From: Bacteroidota bacterium
GTDB taxonomy: Bacteria; Bacteroidota; Bacteroidia; NS11-12g; UBA9320
Length of the DNA stretch: 64,000 nucleotides
Reading direction: 5' to 3'
Assembly (NCBI GenBank): GCA_016124755.1
Contig: WGNA01000006.1
Span: forward strand, 1-64,000
The position numbers and the translations under genes are program-made. Within the stretch, counting starts at the first letter, position 1; each line of letters begins with the position of its first letter. The notes beneath the pieces were generated by a model. The model did not search any database. It was not told where the DNA came from and saw only the letters and a list, made by a program, of their open reading frames with translations. Shown one piece after another: positions 52,876 to 61,800 of this stretch.

Positions 52876-54108
52876 ATGGAATTAACACCCAATGGTTACC
52901 AGATTCAGGGAGTAAACCTGCTGGATGTGGCGAAGCAGTTCGACTCACCTCTTTATGTCTATGATGCCGACAAAATCATCGATCAGTATCAACAGCTTTC
53001 CGGTGCATTCAGCGGAATAAAGATGCGGGTTAAATACGCCTGTAAGGCACTCACCAACATTAGTGTGTTAAAGGTTTTGAGAAAAGAAGGTGCTGGGCTT
53101 GATACGGTTTCCATTCAGGAAGTGATGATTGGATTGGAGGCGGGATTTCAACCGGAGGAAATTCTGTATACCCCGAACTGTGTATCGTTCGAAGAAATTC
53201 AAATGGCTGTTGAAATCGGTGTGCAAATCAATATCGACAACCTTTCTATTTTGGAACAATTCGGCAATAAATACGGATCGTCAGTACCGTGTTGCATACG
53301 ACTCAACCCGCACATTATGGCCGGTGGCCACGCGCATTTGTCGGTGGGACACATCGATTCCAAATTCGGCATTTCGTATTATCAGGTGCCGCATGTGGTG
53401 CGTATTGTTAAAACCACGGGAATTCGTGTAAACGGACTCCACATGCACACCGGATCAGATATTCTGGACTCCGGAGTTTTTCTGGCAGGCGCACAGATTT
53501 TATTTAATGTAGCTAAAGAATTCCCCGATCTTGAATTCATGGATTTCGGCTCCGGTTTTAAAGTCGGTTATCGGGAGGGAGATGTAACAACGAATGTTTC
53601 GGATCTGGGAGAAAAAATCTCTGAGCGTTTCAAAGAATTTTGCAACGAGTACGGAAAAGAACTCGAACTCTGGTTTGAACCCGGGAAGTTCATCGTAAGT
53701 GAAAGTGGCTATTTTTTAGTGAAATCGAATGTGATCAAACAAACAACTTCCACCGTTTTTGTGGGAGTCGACAGCGGACAAAATCACCTGATCCGCCCAA
53801 TGCTCTACGATGCATATCATCACATAACCAACATCAGCAACCCGGATGGAACCCAAAGAGTTTATTCGATAGTGGGATATATCTGCGAAACGGATACGCT
53901 GGGCTATGATCGTTTGTTGAATGAAGTAAGGGAAGGAGATATTCTGGCGATTCACAATGCCGGTGCATACGGATTTGCCATGTCGTCTAATTACAATTCA
54001 CGATATCGCCCGGCTGAGGTGATGATATACAAAGGTGAAGCTCATTTAATCCGCAAGCGCGAAACGTTTGAAGATCTGATAAGGAATCAGATAGTATTGG
54101 AACTATAA
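52876..54108 (+). CDS. lysA: Diaminopimelate decarboxylase
   Basis: PLP enzyme of 410 aa, alanine-racemase-like fold, converting meso-diaminopimelate to L-lysine. The PLP Lys is Lys57 in RVKYACKALTN. Other motifs are HMHTGSDI, GYICETDTLGYDR (the catalytic Cys of the CxxxD region) and HNAGAYGFAMSSNYNSR. Its own upstream region contains the M48 terminator, so it is separately transcribed; no clear -7 box was found. Confidence 0.95.
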   Translation: MELTPNGYQIQGVNLLDVAKQFDSPLYVYDADKIIDQYQQLSGAFSGIKMRVKYACKALTNISVLKVLRKEGAGLDTVSIQEVMIGLEAGFQPEEILYTPNCVSFEEIQMAVEIGVQINIDNLSILEQFGNKYGSSVPCCIRLNPHIMAGGHAHLSVGHIDSKFGISYYQVPHVVRIVKTTGIRVNGLHMHTGSDILDSGVFLAGAQILFNVAKEFPDLEFMDFGSGFKVGYREGDVTTNVSDLGEKISERFKEFCNEYGKELELWFEPGKFIVSESGYFLVKSNVIKQTTSTVFVGVDSGQNHLIRPMLYDAYHHITNISNPDGTQRVYSIVGYICETDTLGYDRLLNEVREGDILAIHNAGAYGFAMSSNYNSRYRPAEVMIYKGEAHLIRKRETFEDLIRNQIVLEL

Positions 54109-54131
54109 TCATGCGGGTGTTGAGACGACTA

Positions 54132-54139
54132 TAAATTTG
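54132..54139 (+). promoter_or_regulatory. -7 promoter element for the potassium channel gene
   Basis: TAAATTTG (TAnnTTTG). Its last three bases are the TTG at 54137 that opens a longer reading frame, so that TTG cannot be translated from this promoter. Confidence 0.6.
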
Positions 54140-54178
54140 CAAACCCCAACTAATTGCCAATCGATTTACCTTAGCAAC

Positions 54179-54979
54179 GTGAAGCAGAGAATCTACCGAT
54201 TAGTAGAGAAAGGAGCCCACGGATCCAGAATTGATCTGTGGTTCGACTGGGGAGTTATGGCGCTCATCATTCTCAATATGGTTGCCGTTGTGATCGATAC
54301 AGTGCAGTCGATTCGCGTTCAATGGCATCACGAACTCTACATTTTTGAGTTGATTTCAGTTGTGATTTTTACACTGGAATACCTGATGAGATTATACGTT
54401 TCGGACCTCACGCATCCGGCCAAAACACGTGCAGGTTCTGTGTTAAGATTCATGGGGTCTACGTATGGTATTATTGATTTGTGCGCAATTCTACCGTTTT
54501 ACATTCCGCTTTTATTTCATATTGATGCGGAATCCCTTTCGCTTCTTTTGCTGTTAAGATTTGCCCGAATTTTTAAAATTAACCGATACAACAATTCCAC
54601 GAATCTTATTCTATCCGTTATTAAAGAAAAGCGGAGTCAGTTGGCAACTACTTTTTTTGTGGCCTTTATTCTTTTGGTTATTTCTTCGGTACTTATGTAC
54701 CATGTGGAAGGCAAGGTTCAACCCGATAACTTCCCAAACATAGTTGCGGCATTCTGGTGGGCGATTTCAACTCTCACCACAGTTGGTTACGGCGATGTGG
54801 TTCCGGTAACCGGACTCGGAAAACTCATCAGTGGTTTACTGGCGTTTCTGGGTTTGGGGATTGTGGCTCTGCCAACTGGTATTATCAGTTCCGGATTTTT
54901 AGAGAAAAGCCGAGATAAATCGGAAAGCAGATTCTGTCCGCATTGTGGTGAGGAAATCGATCCTCATCTTCATGGATGA
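54179..54979 (+). CDS. Voltage-gated-type potassium channel
   Basis: Six-helix ion channel of 266 aa from GTG 54179; the longer TTG start at 54137 is part of the promoter. Helices lie at ~22-45, 60-80, 98-120, 128-145, 165-190 and 220-245. The selectivity filter is TLTTVGYGDVVP between the last two. The S4 equivalent (LRFARIFKINRYNN) has few basic residues, so voltage sensing is doubtful. The C-terminus has CPHCGEEIDPHLH, a possible metal-binding end. The 3' end overlaps the convergent acyltransferase by 10 bp. Confidence 0.9.
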   Translation: MKQRIYRLVEKGAHGSRIDLWFDWGVMALIILNMVAVVIDTVQSIRVQWHHELYIFELISVVIFTLEYLMRLYVSDLTHPAKTRAGSVLRFMGSTYGIIDLCAILPFYIPLLFHIDAESLSLLLLLRFARIFKINRYNNSTNLILSVIKEKRSQLATTFFVAFILLVISSVLMYHVEGKVQPDNFPNIVAAFWWAISTLTTVGYGDVVPVTGLGKLISGLLAFLGLGIVALPTGIISSGFLEKSRDKSESRFCPHCGEEIDPHLHG

Positions 54980-55854
54980 AGAACTTCGTCTTCGCGTCTT
55001 TTTCGTTTCCACCGTCGGTGCGTCCATAACCAGTATTCTGGTTTTTCAATAATTTGCTGTTCTAAAATCTGACTGTGTTTGCGGGTTATTTCGCCATAAG
55101 AAGTGGATGACGGATCGTCGCAAATTTTCTGAACCTTGAATGAATACCGTCCCCGGCTTGTTTTGGTGATGAAGCCAAAATACACTGCATGGTTATATTC
55201 TACCGCGTATTTTTCAGTACCAAAAGCCATCGCAGTTTCCTGATTCAGAAAGTTGGTCCAGAATACTTTTTTTGCGTGCGTTGGCGATTGATCTGTGGCA
55301 AAAATTACCGTTTTTTCTACGCGCTTCTTTTCTTCAAAAAACCTGCTTACATCGGTAGTTGGAAGCATTCTCAATCCGAATTGTCCGCGCGATTTGTTAA
55401 CCTTGAGATCGTAAAACTCATTCGAAAGTTGTTTGTAAATACCTGCTGTAAGTCCACGCAGATATCTCGCAATTCCTACCGCCAGAATTTCCCAGTTGTT
55501 GTAATGGCCGCCACAAAGAATCACCGACCTTCCGGATTCAAGATCTTCATTCATCTCTTCCGGATTTTCAAAAACAAATCGCTTCTGAATCTGAGATTCG
55601 CGAATGCTGAAGAGCTTTATACTTTCCAGAATCAGATCGCAGAAATGTCGGTAAAAATCAGAAGTTGTTTTTTTTATCCAGGCTTCGTCTTTATCGGGAA
55701 AGGAGTTTTTCAGATTAGTAACTACAACTTTTTTTCGGTAACCTATTATCCGGTACAAGATTAAGTAGGTGAAATCGGAAAGCACGTATATAGCACTAAA
55801 AGGTAATAGAGAAACCGGCTTTACAAAGAAGTAGTACCCAAGTCGACTTAGCAT
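54970..55854 (-). CDS. LpxL/HtrB-type lipid A acyltransferase
   Basis: Inner-membrane-associated acyltransferase of 294 aa. An N-terminal hydrophobic anchor (~10-35) is followed by the catalytic HX4E motif in GGHYNNWE (His117, Glu122). ATDQSP is the second conserved block, and the basic end WLWTHRRWKRKRR is typical. It adds a secondary acyl chain to lipid A or a related lipid. It lies 9 bp after rimM on the same strand. Confidence 0.92.
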   Translation of the reverse strand: MLSRLGYYFFVKPVSLLPFSAIYVLSDFTYLILYRIIGYRKKVVVTNLKNSFPDKDEAWIKKTTSDFYRHFCDLILESIKLFSIRESQIQKRFVFENPEEMNEDLESGRSVILCGGHYNNWEILAVGIARYLRGLTAGIYKQLSNEFYDLKVNKSRGQFGLRMLPTTDVSRFFEEKKRVEKTVIFATDQSPTHAKKVFWTNFLNQETAMAFGTEKYAVEYNHAVYFGFITKTSRGRYSFKVQKICDDPSSTSYGEITRKHSQILEQQIIEKPEYWLWTHRRWKRKRREDEVLHP

Positions 55855-55863
55855 GGGGCAAAT

Positions 55864-56391
55864 CTAATTTTTGTCGGTTGAATCCGGTTCTGTATAAAGT
55901 TCAATCAGACCTTCCGGTAATTCAACATAAACTGTATGTGTGTCGTGATTGACTTGTGTGAAAATTTCGGGTACTATGGGAATCAGACATTCGCAGTCTT
56001 TGTAATTGATAACCGCAATTTGCTGAAAACCGTGATCGAGCTGTTCTAAAATTTCTCCCAGATTTCCGAGTTGCTGATCAATCATAGTGTAACCTTCCAA
56101 ATGCCAGGCATCGGGGTCTGCTTCCGGATCACCTTTCTGGAAAACTTCTTTACCGGAAAATTTTCGCGCAGAATCATAGGTGTCAACTCCGTCGAGAAGA
56201 ATCACGGCATTATCGCCTTCAGAAATTTCATTAAAAAAAAACGGAACCGGCTTTCCTTCCATTAGAATGAAAACAGGTTCCGTTGGATTAAAATATTCTT
56301 CCGATTCGATCTGAAATCTCAACCGCCCTTCGAAGCCATGTGTTTTAACGATGGTTCCAACACGAACTAATGGGCCGGTTGAAAAAATCAT
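55864..56391 (-). CDS. rimM: Ribosome maturation factor RimM
   Basis: Protein of 175 aa for 30S subunit assembly. The N-terminal domain begins VRVGTIVKTHGFEGRLRF. The PRC-barrel-like C-domain (~100-170) includes WHLEGYTMIDQQLGNLGEIL and CLIPIVPEIFTQVN. It follows rpsP by 16 bp, the usual ribosomal protein S16-rimM order, though trmD and rplS are not next. Confidence 0.94.
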   Translation of the reverse strand: MIFSTGPLVRVGTIVKTHGFEGRLRFQIESEEYFNPTEPVFILMEGKPVPFFFNEISEGDNAVILLDGVDTYDSARKFSGKEVFQKGDPEADPDAWHLEGYTMIDQQLGNLGEILEQLDHGFQQIAVINYKDCECLIPIVPEIFTQVNHDTHTVYVELPEGLIELYTEPDSTDKN

Positions 56392-56407
56392 GAATCAGAT
56401 GAGCAGA

Positions 56408-56971
56408 TTACTCTGCTGCTGGTTCTTCAGTATTTTCAGTAGTTTCCGGTGCATCTTCGGTTGACTCAGCTGCTTCTTCTGAAACTTCTGCGTTTGCAAC
56501 TTCTTCAGCAAGAGGGGAATTCTTAGCAAGAATAGCCGCCGCTTTTGCTTCCCGAACTTTTGCTTCCTGCTCAAGTCTTTCTTTTAACTGTGATGCACTT
56601 GCCTCAGAAAGTTTGTCTCGTTTCGACTGGATTTTTCCGGATTTTTCTTCGAGCCATTTGTTGAATCGAACATCAACTTCTTCTTCGGGGAAAGCACCTT
56701 TTAAGGCACCTTTAACCAGGTGGTGTTTGTACAACACACCTTTGTAACTCAGGATGGCGCGAACGGTGTCGGTAGGCTGAGCACCATTTTGCATCCACTG
56801 AACAGAGCGGTCAACATCGAGTTCGATAGTAGCAGGGTTTGTGTTCGGGTTGTACGAACCTACCCTTTCAATAAATCTACCGTCCCTCGGAGCACGTGAA
56901 TCCGCCGCCACAATGTAGTAGAAGGGCTGACTTTTTCGCCCTTTTCTCAACAATCTTAATTTTACTGACAT
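56408..56971 (-). CDS. rpsP: 30S ribosomal protein S16 with long acidic tail
   Basis: Protein of 187 aa from ATG 56971. An upstream in-frame start at 57043 would lie before the apparent -7 box and is rejected. The core (1-~85) is standard S16: VKLRLLRKGRKSQPFYYIVA, DGRFIERVGSYNP and AILSYKGVLYKHHLVKGAL. A charged helical stretch and an Ala/Glu-rich tail follow (~100-187), about 100 residues beyond the usual bacterial length. Such tails occur in Bacteroidota S16. rimM follows. Confidence 0.95.
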   Translation of the reverse strand: MSVKLRLLRKGRKSQPFYYIVAADSRAPRDGRFIERVGSYNPNTNPATIELDVDRSVQWMQNGAQPTDTVRAILSYKGVLYKHHLVKGALKGAFPEEEVDVRFNKWLEEKSGKIQSKRDKLSEASASQLKERLEQEAKVREAKAAAILAKNSPLAEEVANAEVSEEAAESTEDAPETTENTEEPAAE

Positions 56972-56986
56972 ATATAAATGTGTTAA

Positions 56987-57007
56987 CTCCGGGTCTCCAT
57001 TCCGGAG
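56987..57007 (-). promoter_or_regulatory. Leader hairpin upstream of rpsP
   Basis: CTCCGG (56987-56992) and CCGGAG (57002-57007) form a 6-bp GC-rich stem with a 9-nt loop, between the -7 box and the rpsP start. It could be an autoregulatory site; no T-run follows. Confidence 0.45.
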
Positions 57008-57012
57008 GGCCG

Positions 57013-57043
57013 CAAGATTACAGCTATTCCCTGAATTATACAA
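57013..57043 (-). promoter_or_regulatory. rpsP promoter
   Basis: On the minus strand a TTG (-33 region, 57041-57043) is separated by 20 bp from TAATCTTG (57013-57020), one base off the TAnnTTTG -7 consensus. The rpsP ATG is 41 bp further downstream. Confidence 0.5.
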
Positions 57044-57071
57044 GTGATATTAACACCGTGAAATTGAAGTG

Positions 57072-57659
57072 TTAATCTGCGATAGTATAAGTAACCTGGA
57101 TGGTACCGGAGGTATTCATATCTATAAGATGTGTTTGTCCCGGTATAGTTTCCAGAGTGTACGTCAGTTGATGACCGTTACCGGTTCCCGTTCCGGTGTA
57201 AGTTGTTGCAATGGAAGAAACAATGGCTTCATCTGAATTAGATAAGGTTACTGCTCCGGTTGATTGACCAAGATGATCTGCCTGATCGCCCGCCGGCTGT
57301 CCTGCTTTTACCTTTAATACGAACCCCGGAGGGACTGTTCCTGAGGAAATTTTCACATAGACTTTCCGGGAAGGGTGAGTGCTTTCACTTTTAACATTGC
57401 TGTAATTCAACCATAAACTGGAATCTGATGCGACTTCTTTCGGAAGGAAGGCGCCGGCTTCCAATGGTGTTTCCGGATTCAGCGAGATACTGTTACCAGA
57501 TGGTCCCCGAACAGCAACAAGTGAAACCTCAGGGATTGAGATTGTAATGGCATGCGCGTCGTCCTGATCATCCTGAGAAAATACTTTTTGCGGAACAAAA
57601 AATACCAAAACAAGAATCAGAAACCCTGCACCATGCTTTAAATTTTGATTACCACACAT
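57072..57659 (-). CDS. Secreted protein of unknown function
   Basis: Exported protein of 195 aa with a signal peptide (~10-29, ending VFSQ), followed by a short acidic stretch and a region rich in Ser/Thr/Gly with alternating hydrophobic residues (ITISIPEVSLVAVRG near the start, TIQVTYTIAD at the end). This suggests a beta-sandwich. No catalytic motif or sorting tail was seen. It is 28 bp upstream of the rpsP promoter on the same strand. It may be an adhesin or structural surface protein; that is only a guess. Confidence 0.75.
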   Translation of the reverse strand: MCGNQNLKHGAGFLILVLVFFVPQKVFSQDDQDDAHAITISIPEVSLVAVRGPSGNSISLNPETPLEAGAFLPKEVASDSSLWLNYSNVKSESTHPSRKVYVKISSGTVPPGFVLKVKAGQPAGDQADHLGQSTGAVTLSNSDEAIVSSIATTYTGTGTGNGHQLTYTLETIPGQTHLIDMNTSGTIQVTYTIAD

Positions 57660-57881
57660 AACGACTAAGAGCCTGGTTGCGGTAGCAAAAGAAAATGATT
57701 TATTTCATATTTCCAAAATCGGGATGATAATTTCCGGGAATCGGAAAAAGTTGTTGCACAGTCATTCGATTAAATTTTAGAAAAAATAATCATACGTCTT
57801 TTGAAATCAAAAACTGAGAAGAGTTAGAAATGTGTTTGTTGGATAATAAAAGAAGTAGTTGGAGAAAATGGCGAAATGAAA
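57660..57881. other. Intergenic region, 222 bp
   Basis: AT-rich gap between clpS and the secreted-protein gene, both on the minus strand. No RNA gene, repeat or clear terminator was recognised. A promoter for the secreted-protein gene should lie here; no exact TAnnTTTG was found. Confidence 0.4.
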
Positions 57882-58217
57882 TCAGCCAATATCTTCAATC
57901 ACTGCATTCAACCCTTTTCTGCAAAGAGCATCACATATAGGAGCGAGGTCATAAGGGCCACCGTGCTTTACGGCACATTTTCCTTTAAAGTGAATGATGA
58001 GGGAGCATTGTTCTGCTTGTTCAGCCGTGTGTTCGCAATACTTCATTAAACACTCAATAACATGGTCGAAGGTATTTACGTCGTCGTTGAAAACCACGAG
58101 TGCCCAACCACCCATTACGTCTTCTAAAACAGCGGAATCTTTCTCCTCATAAGGACTGCCTTCATAATCGTATGAAGAAGAAAGCTGCCTGAATCTGATG
58201 TTAATTCTCTTCAACAC
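57882..58217 (-). CDS. clpS: ClpS-family adaptor protein
   Basis: N-degron adaptor of 111 aa that delivers substrates to a Clp AAA+ unfoldase. The substrate-binding motif FNDDVNTFDHVIECL matches the NDD..T/M pattern, and the conserved His lies in IIHFKGK. The ~34-residue N-terminus is the flexible part. The start overlaps plsY by 17 bp. Confidence 0.9.
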   Translation of the reverse strand: MLKRINIRFRQLSSSYDYEGSPYEEKDSAVLEDVMGGWALVVFNDDVNTFDHVIECLMKYCEHTAEQAEQCSLIIHFKGKCAVKHGGPYDLAPICDALCRKGLNAVIEDIG

Positions 58218-58842
58218 TTTTGTGTTTAAATAAGTAGATTTTCTTCTCCGTCCCGTTCAATATCCGAATGATATTCCCCCGGTGCGTGAAGAGAACCAAT
58301 AAAGTTGCGACCAAACCAAAAATCAACAGGGACGGTTCTTTATAACCGTATATTGACCACGCAAAGATAGAAAAAGACGCGGCAGCGCAAATAGAACCTG
58401 CGGAAACCATGTGCGTGATCATCTGAACAATCAAAAAAACAGCGACAACTGAAAGCGCTAAAACCGGGTTAAGGGCGATCACCATTCCCAGCAAAGTTGC
58501 AATTCCTTTTCCTCCCCGAAAACCTGCGAACACGGGGTATAAATGTCCGATAACGGCTGCAATTCCCAGGAGAATTTTGGATAGATAAATATCATCTAAT
58601 GTGTTGATACCGGGGAACAACAGTATAAGATTAGCTGCCGTAAAGCCTTTGAGAATATCGATTATGAGTACCAAAGTTCCGGAACGTTTTCCGAGTACAC
58701 GGAATACATTCGTTGCACCCGCATTTTTACTTCCGTGTTCTCTTACATCAATGCCGTGATACGACTTGCTAACCAACACGGCAGTTGGAATAGATCCAAA
58801 CAAATATGCCAGTAAAATGACCAGTATAAACTCAATACTCAT
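58201..58842 (-). CDS. plsY: Glycerol-3-phosphate acyltransferase PlsY
   Basis: Polytopic membrane enzyme of 213 aa that transfers an acyl group from acyl-phosphate to glycerol-3-phosphate, the first step of phospholipid synthesis. Family motifs are AYLFGSIPTAVLVSK, GSKNAGATNVFRVLG, and GHLYPVFAGFRGGKGIAT. It overlaps the giant protein gene by 4 bp (ATGA) and clpS by 17 bp. Confidence 0.95.
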   Translation of the reverse strand: MSIEFILVILLAYLFGSIPTAVLVSKSYHGIDVREHGSKNAGATNVFRVLGKRSGTLVLIIDILKGFTAANLILLFPGINTLDDIYLSKILLGIAAVIGHLYPVFAGFRGGKGIATLLGMVIALNPVLALSVVAVFLIVQMITHMVSAGSICAAASFSIFAWSIYGYKEPSLLIFGLVATLLVLFTHRGNIIRILNGTEKKIYLFKHKSVEEN

Positions 58843-61800
58843 GATCCGGTTAATGCATCTATTTTTTCAATCTGACGAGAAATTTTAATCGGGGTCGCAG
58901 GCCTTATCGTGTATCCTTTCGAACTGGTCTTACCTCTTTTCGACATCAGATAATCATTGAATTCTTTATCTGTTGAATAGATGTACATATTGCCACGGTA
59001 AAATTCGAAATAAAACCAATCGTACTCAGAAACCTTCATGTAGAAAATGAAACGGGTTCCGCTTCTCTTGGTTTCAATGAGTATGCGGGAGTCGAAAGCT
59101 TTATTTACCACTTTGCCATCAATCAATGCAACATCGACAGTGGAGGTTGAAACAAAAGCCTGAAGTGGTTTGGAATAATAGAAGTTCGCACGTGAAATGA
59201 GAATGTCGTGGTTAATTTCATCAACAGATTTGATTTCACCCACTTCTTCCATGTCTTTTCGAACCTTTTGATATTTTTTGTCGTCCAGAAATTCGGAAAT
59301 GGCGCGTTTTGTTTCATCGTTGTCAACCGAAATTGATCGGGTGCCTCCACCGTTTTTCTCAATTACCTGGAGCAAACGCTGGTAACATTCATCCGGTAAT
59401 TTAAGTCGCATTCCCATCAGGGTTTCTACATTAAACACGGTATCATCTTCTTCTTTAGAAACTGTGCCGGCCGTTTGAATATTAAAATTCTCATGGAAGT
59501 TTAAACCAAAATCAAGACGACCTTCTGAGCTAATGGTTTTATCTCCTTCATTAAAAACGAGAATGTTTCCTCGTGGCGAACCATTTAGGGCCTTATTGCT
59601 GTCACCGACAATAAAAGCATCTCTTGTTTCATCGTAATACAAAATTCCCTTGTCGTTGGTCACGTCGAGATCTCCGTAAGATCTTTTGAAATTAAAGAAA
59701 CTCGGATAGAGATTAACCGAATCAACCATTGAGTAACTCATGGTAACAGCGATTCCTTTGCGCTCTTCATTTTTCGGATCGTGTGCATTAATAATAACAT
59801 CAGCCGGATCCGGACGATCTGTATACCGGAACCACAAACTTTTATATTCACTAAAACTGTGAAGTGGTTTTACATAGCCGTTGAAAGAAAGAAACTCCTG
59901 ATTACTGTTTAATTCTACAGAGCCTTTGTAGCCGATTTTGGGACTTATGGTAAAGTTCAGCGAGTCGGTCATGTAACCGATTGCCTGATAAGTGGTGTCG
60001 CGCAGAATCCGCATTTTATCAAAGTAAATTACCTGACCGGTTCTGTGCTTGTCTTTATAAATATAGAATCCCTGACCGGTAAGTGAATTGCGACCGAGAA
60101 CATTGATGGTACAATCGTACAATTCGTGGAATTTGTTTTCACGGGCCGCGAGTACCTTACTGTTTTTAAGTGGTTGGATGTACGCATCTTTTTCTATCAC
60201 GGCCTTTCCTTCAAACGGGAAGACTCTGGAATCGGCAATGTCGATATACGGAATTTCCTCGGCGTAAATAATTCCGGTATTCATATCGAAAAGTGCTTTA
60301 GTTGAAATAAAAAACAAGCCTTGCTGAGCCGGATTTGTTGAACGGAAAACATAATCGTCTTTCTTCATCCTGCCGGTAGCCGTCATTAAAATTGTCTTTT
60401 TATCCATGTCCCATTTAAAGTCATCCATGGTGGAAGTCATCATGTTGTACGGCAACTGGGTAACGTGTCCCAACTCATTCGCTCTGAATTCACCGGTTCG
60501 TTTCTGGAAATCGATATGGCTTTTAACGTTGGTGGAGACAAAGGAAATTTTGCCGGCATCCACATCACCAATTTTAATGGCGGAAACTGCTGCGTCTGTT
60601 TCGTCCGGGGAGAATCGCATATCTGTCGAAGTGAGTGTTGCATTGTCCCAGGCCAGAACCCCGTTACCGGACAGTTCAACTGGAGTATGTTTCATTTTGC
60701 CGGTGAATGTTTGTTTAGCTTCAAATACCTCTACAGTGTGACCTTCGGTTGAAATAAACATTTCTTCCTCCTTAGGCATCCAGTGGGTTTTCACGTCGCG
60801 GGCATACAATCTCGGGTATCGTTCGCTCTTGTCGATGCTGTAAACATCCACATCCGCATTAAGAGAGTCGGGCATCATAACGATTTTATTGGATTGCATT
60901 TTTGCTCCCTGATAATCGATTTCGCCTTTAGCCCAAAAGCCCTCTTCACTCAGACTAATGTCGATGTCTCCATGACCTTTTCCTTCGTACATTTCATATC
61001 CACCGGGCGGATTGGTTCTGTTAAAACCGAGTGAATAATCTTTCATGATGTACGCCTCATATCGGAATTCCGGTAGAATCCCGGCCGAAACAAATGTTCC
61101 CGGAAATTTCAGACCTTCAATGGTAAAGTCGTCAAGCGAGTCGATTGTAAACGGATCCACTTCAAAACGGAAGATATCTTTTTTATAGGCTCCATTAAAA
61201 ATATGTTGTTTGTCGTAAGCGATAACTGATGGAGCCCGACTGGTGAAAATTGGATATTCCGGGTAATCGGTAAGTCCGGATTTGTTGTTCGATTTATCGA
61301 TGTAAAGGGTTCCGTTTATGTCTCTTAAAACCGATTTAACCGGAATTAAAAAGTTCTGATTTATGGTATCGGGATAGAAGATTTTCATGGAGTCGATCTT
61401 CTCACTTGAAACCGTGAATTTTTCATAATCGAATAAGAAGCGATCACCAAAAAAGTCGAATCGGCCAGCGGTTATTTTACCGTCGAATAAAAGTTTGCGA
61501 TTATTTTTAACGATCACGATTTGTTCCTCAGGAACTGCCATCACATTTTGTGAATCGCTGAACCGAAATGCCGGAATGCCTTCGATTTTTAAATCATAAT
61601 TTATCAGGTTGAGTTCTGCATTTGCTCTTGATGCTATCACAGAACTAAAACGGATCACATCGTAATCGCCGAGTTTGTAATGGTATTTATAATGATTAAA
61701 TAATTTCTCTTTGGGAGTTACCATTTCGGTTTCCGGATCGTAATAGATAAAGCCTTCATCAGCCAGCTTGTACATCTGCTGATACATATTCTCTTTTTTG

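Noticed and set aside
54137-54178. TTG start of the potassium channel
   Set aside because: The TTG is part of the TAAATTTG box; GTG 54179 is preferred.
55189-55764. Plus-strand ORF of 191 codons
   Set aside because: It is antisense to the LpxL-type gene, whose motifs are clear; the ORF has no recognisable features.
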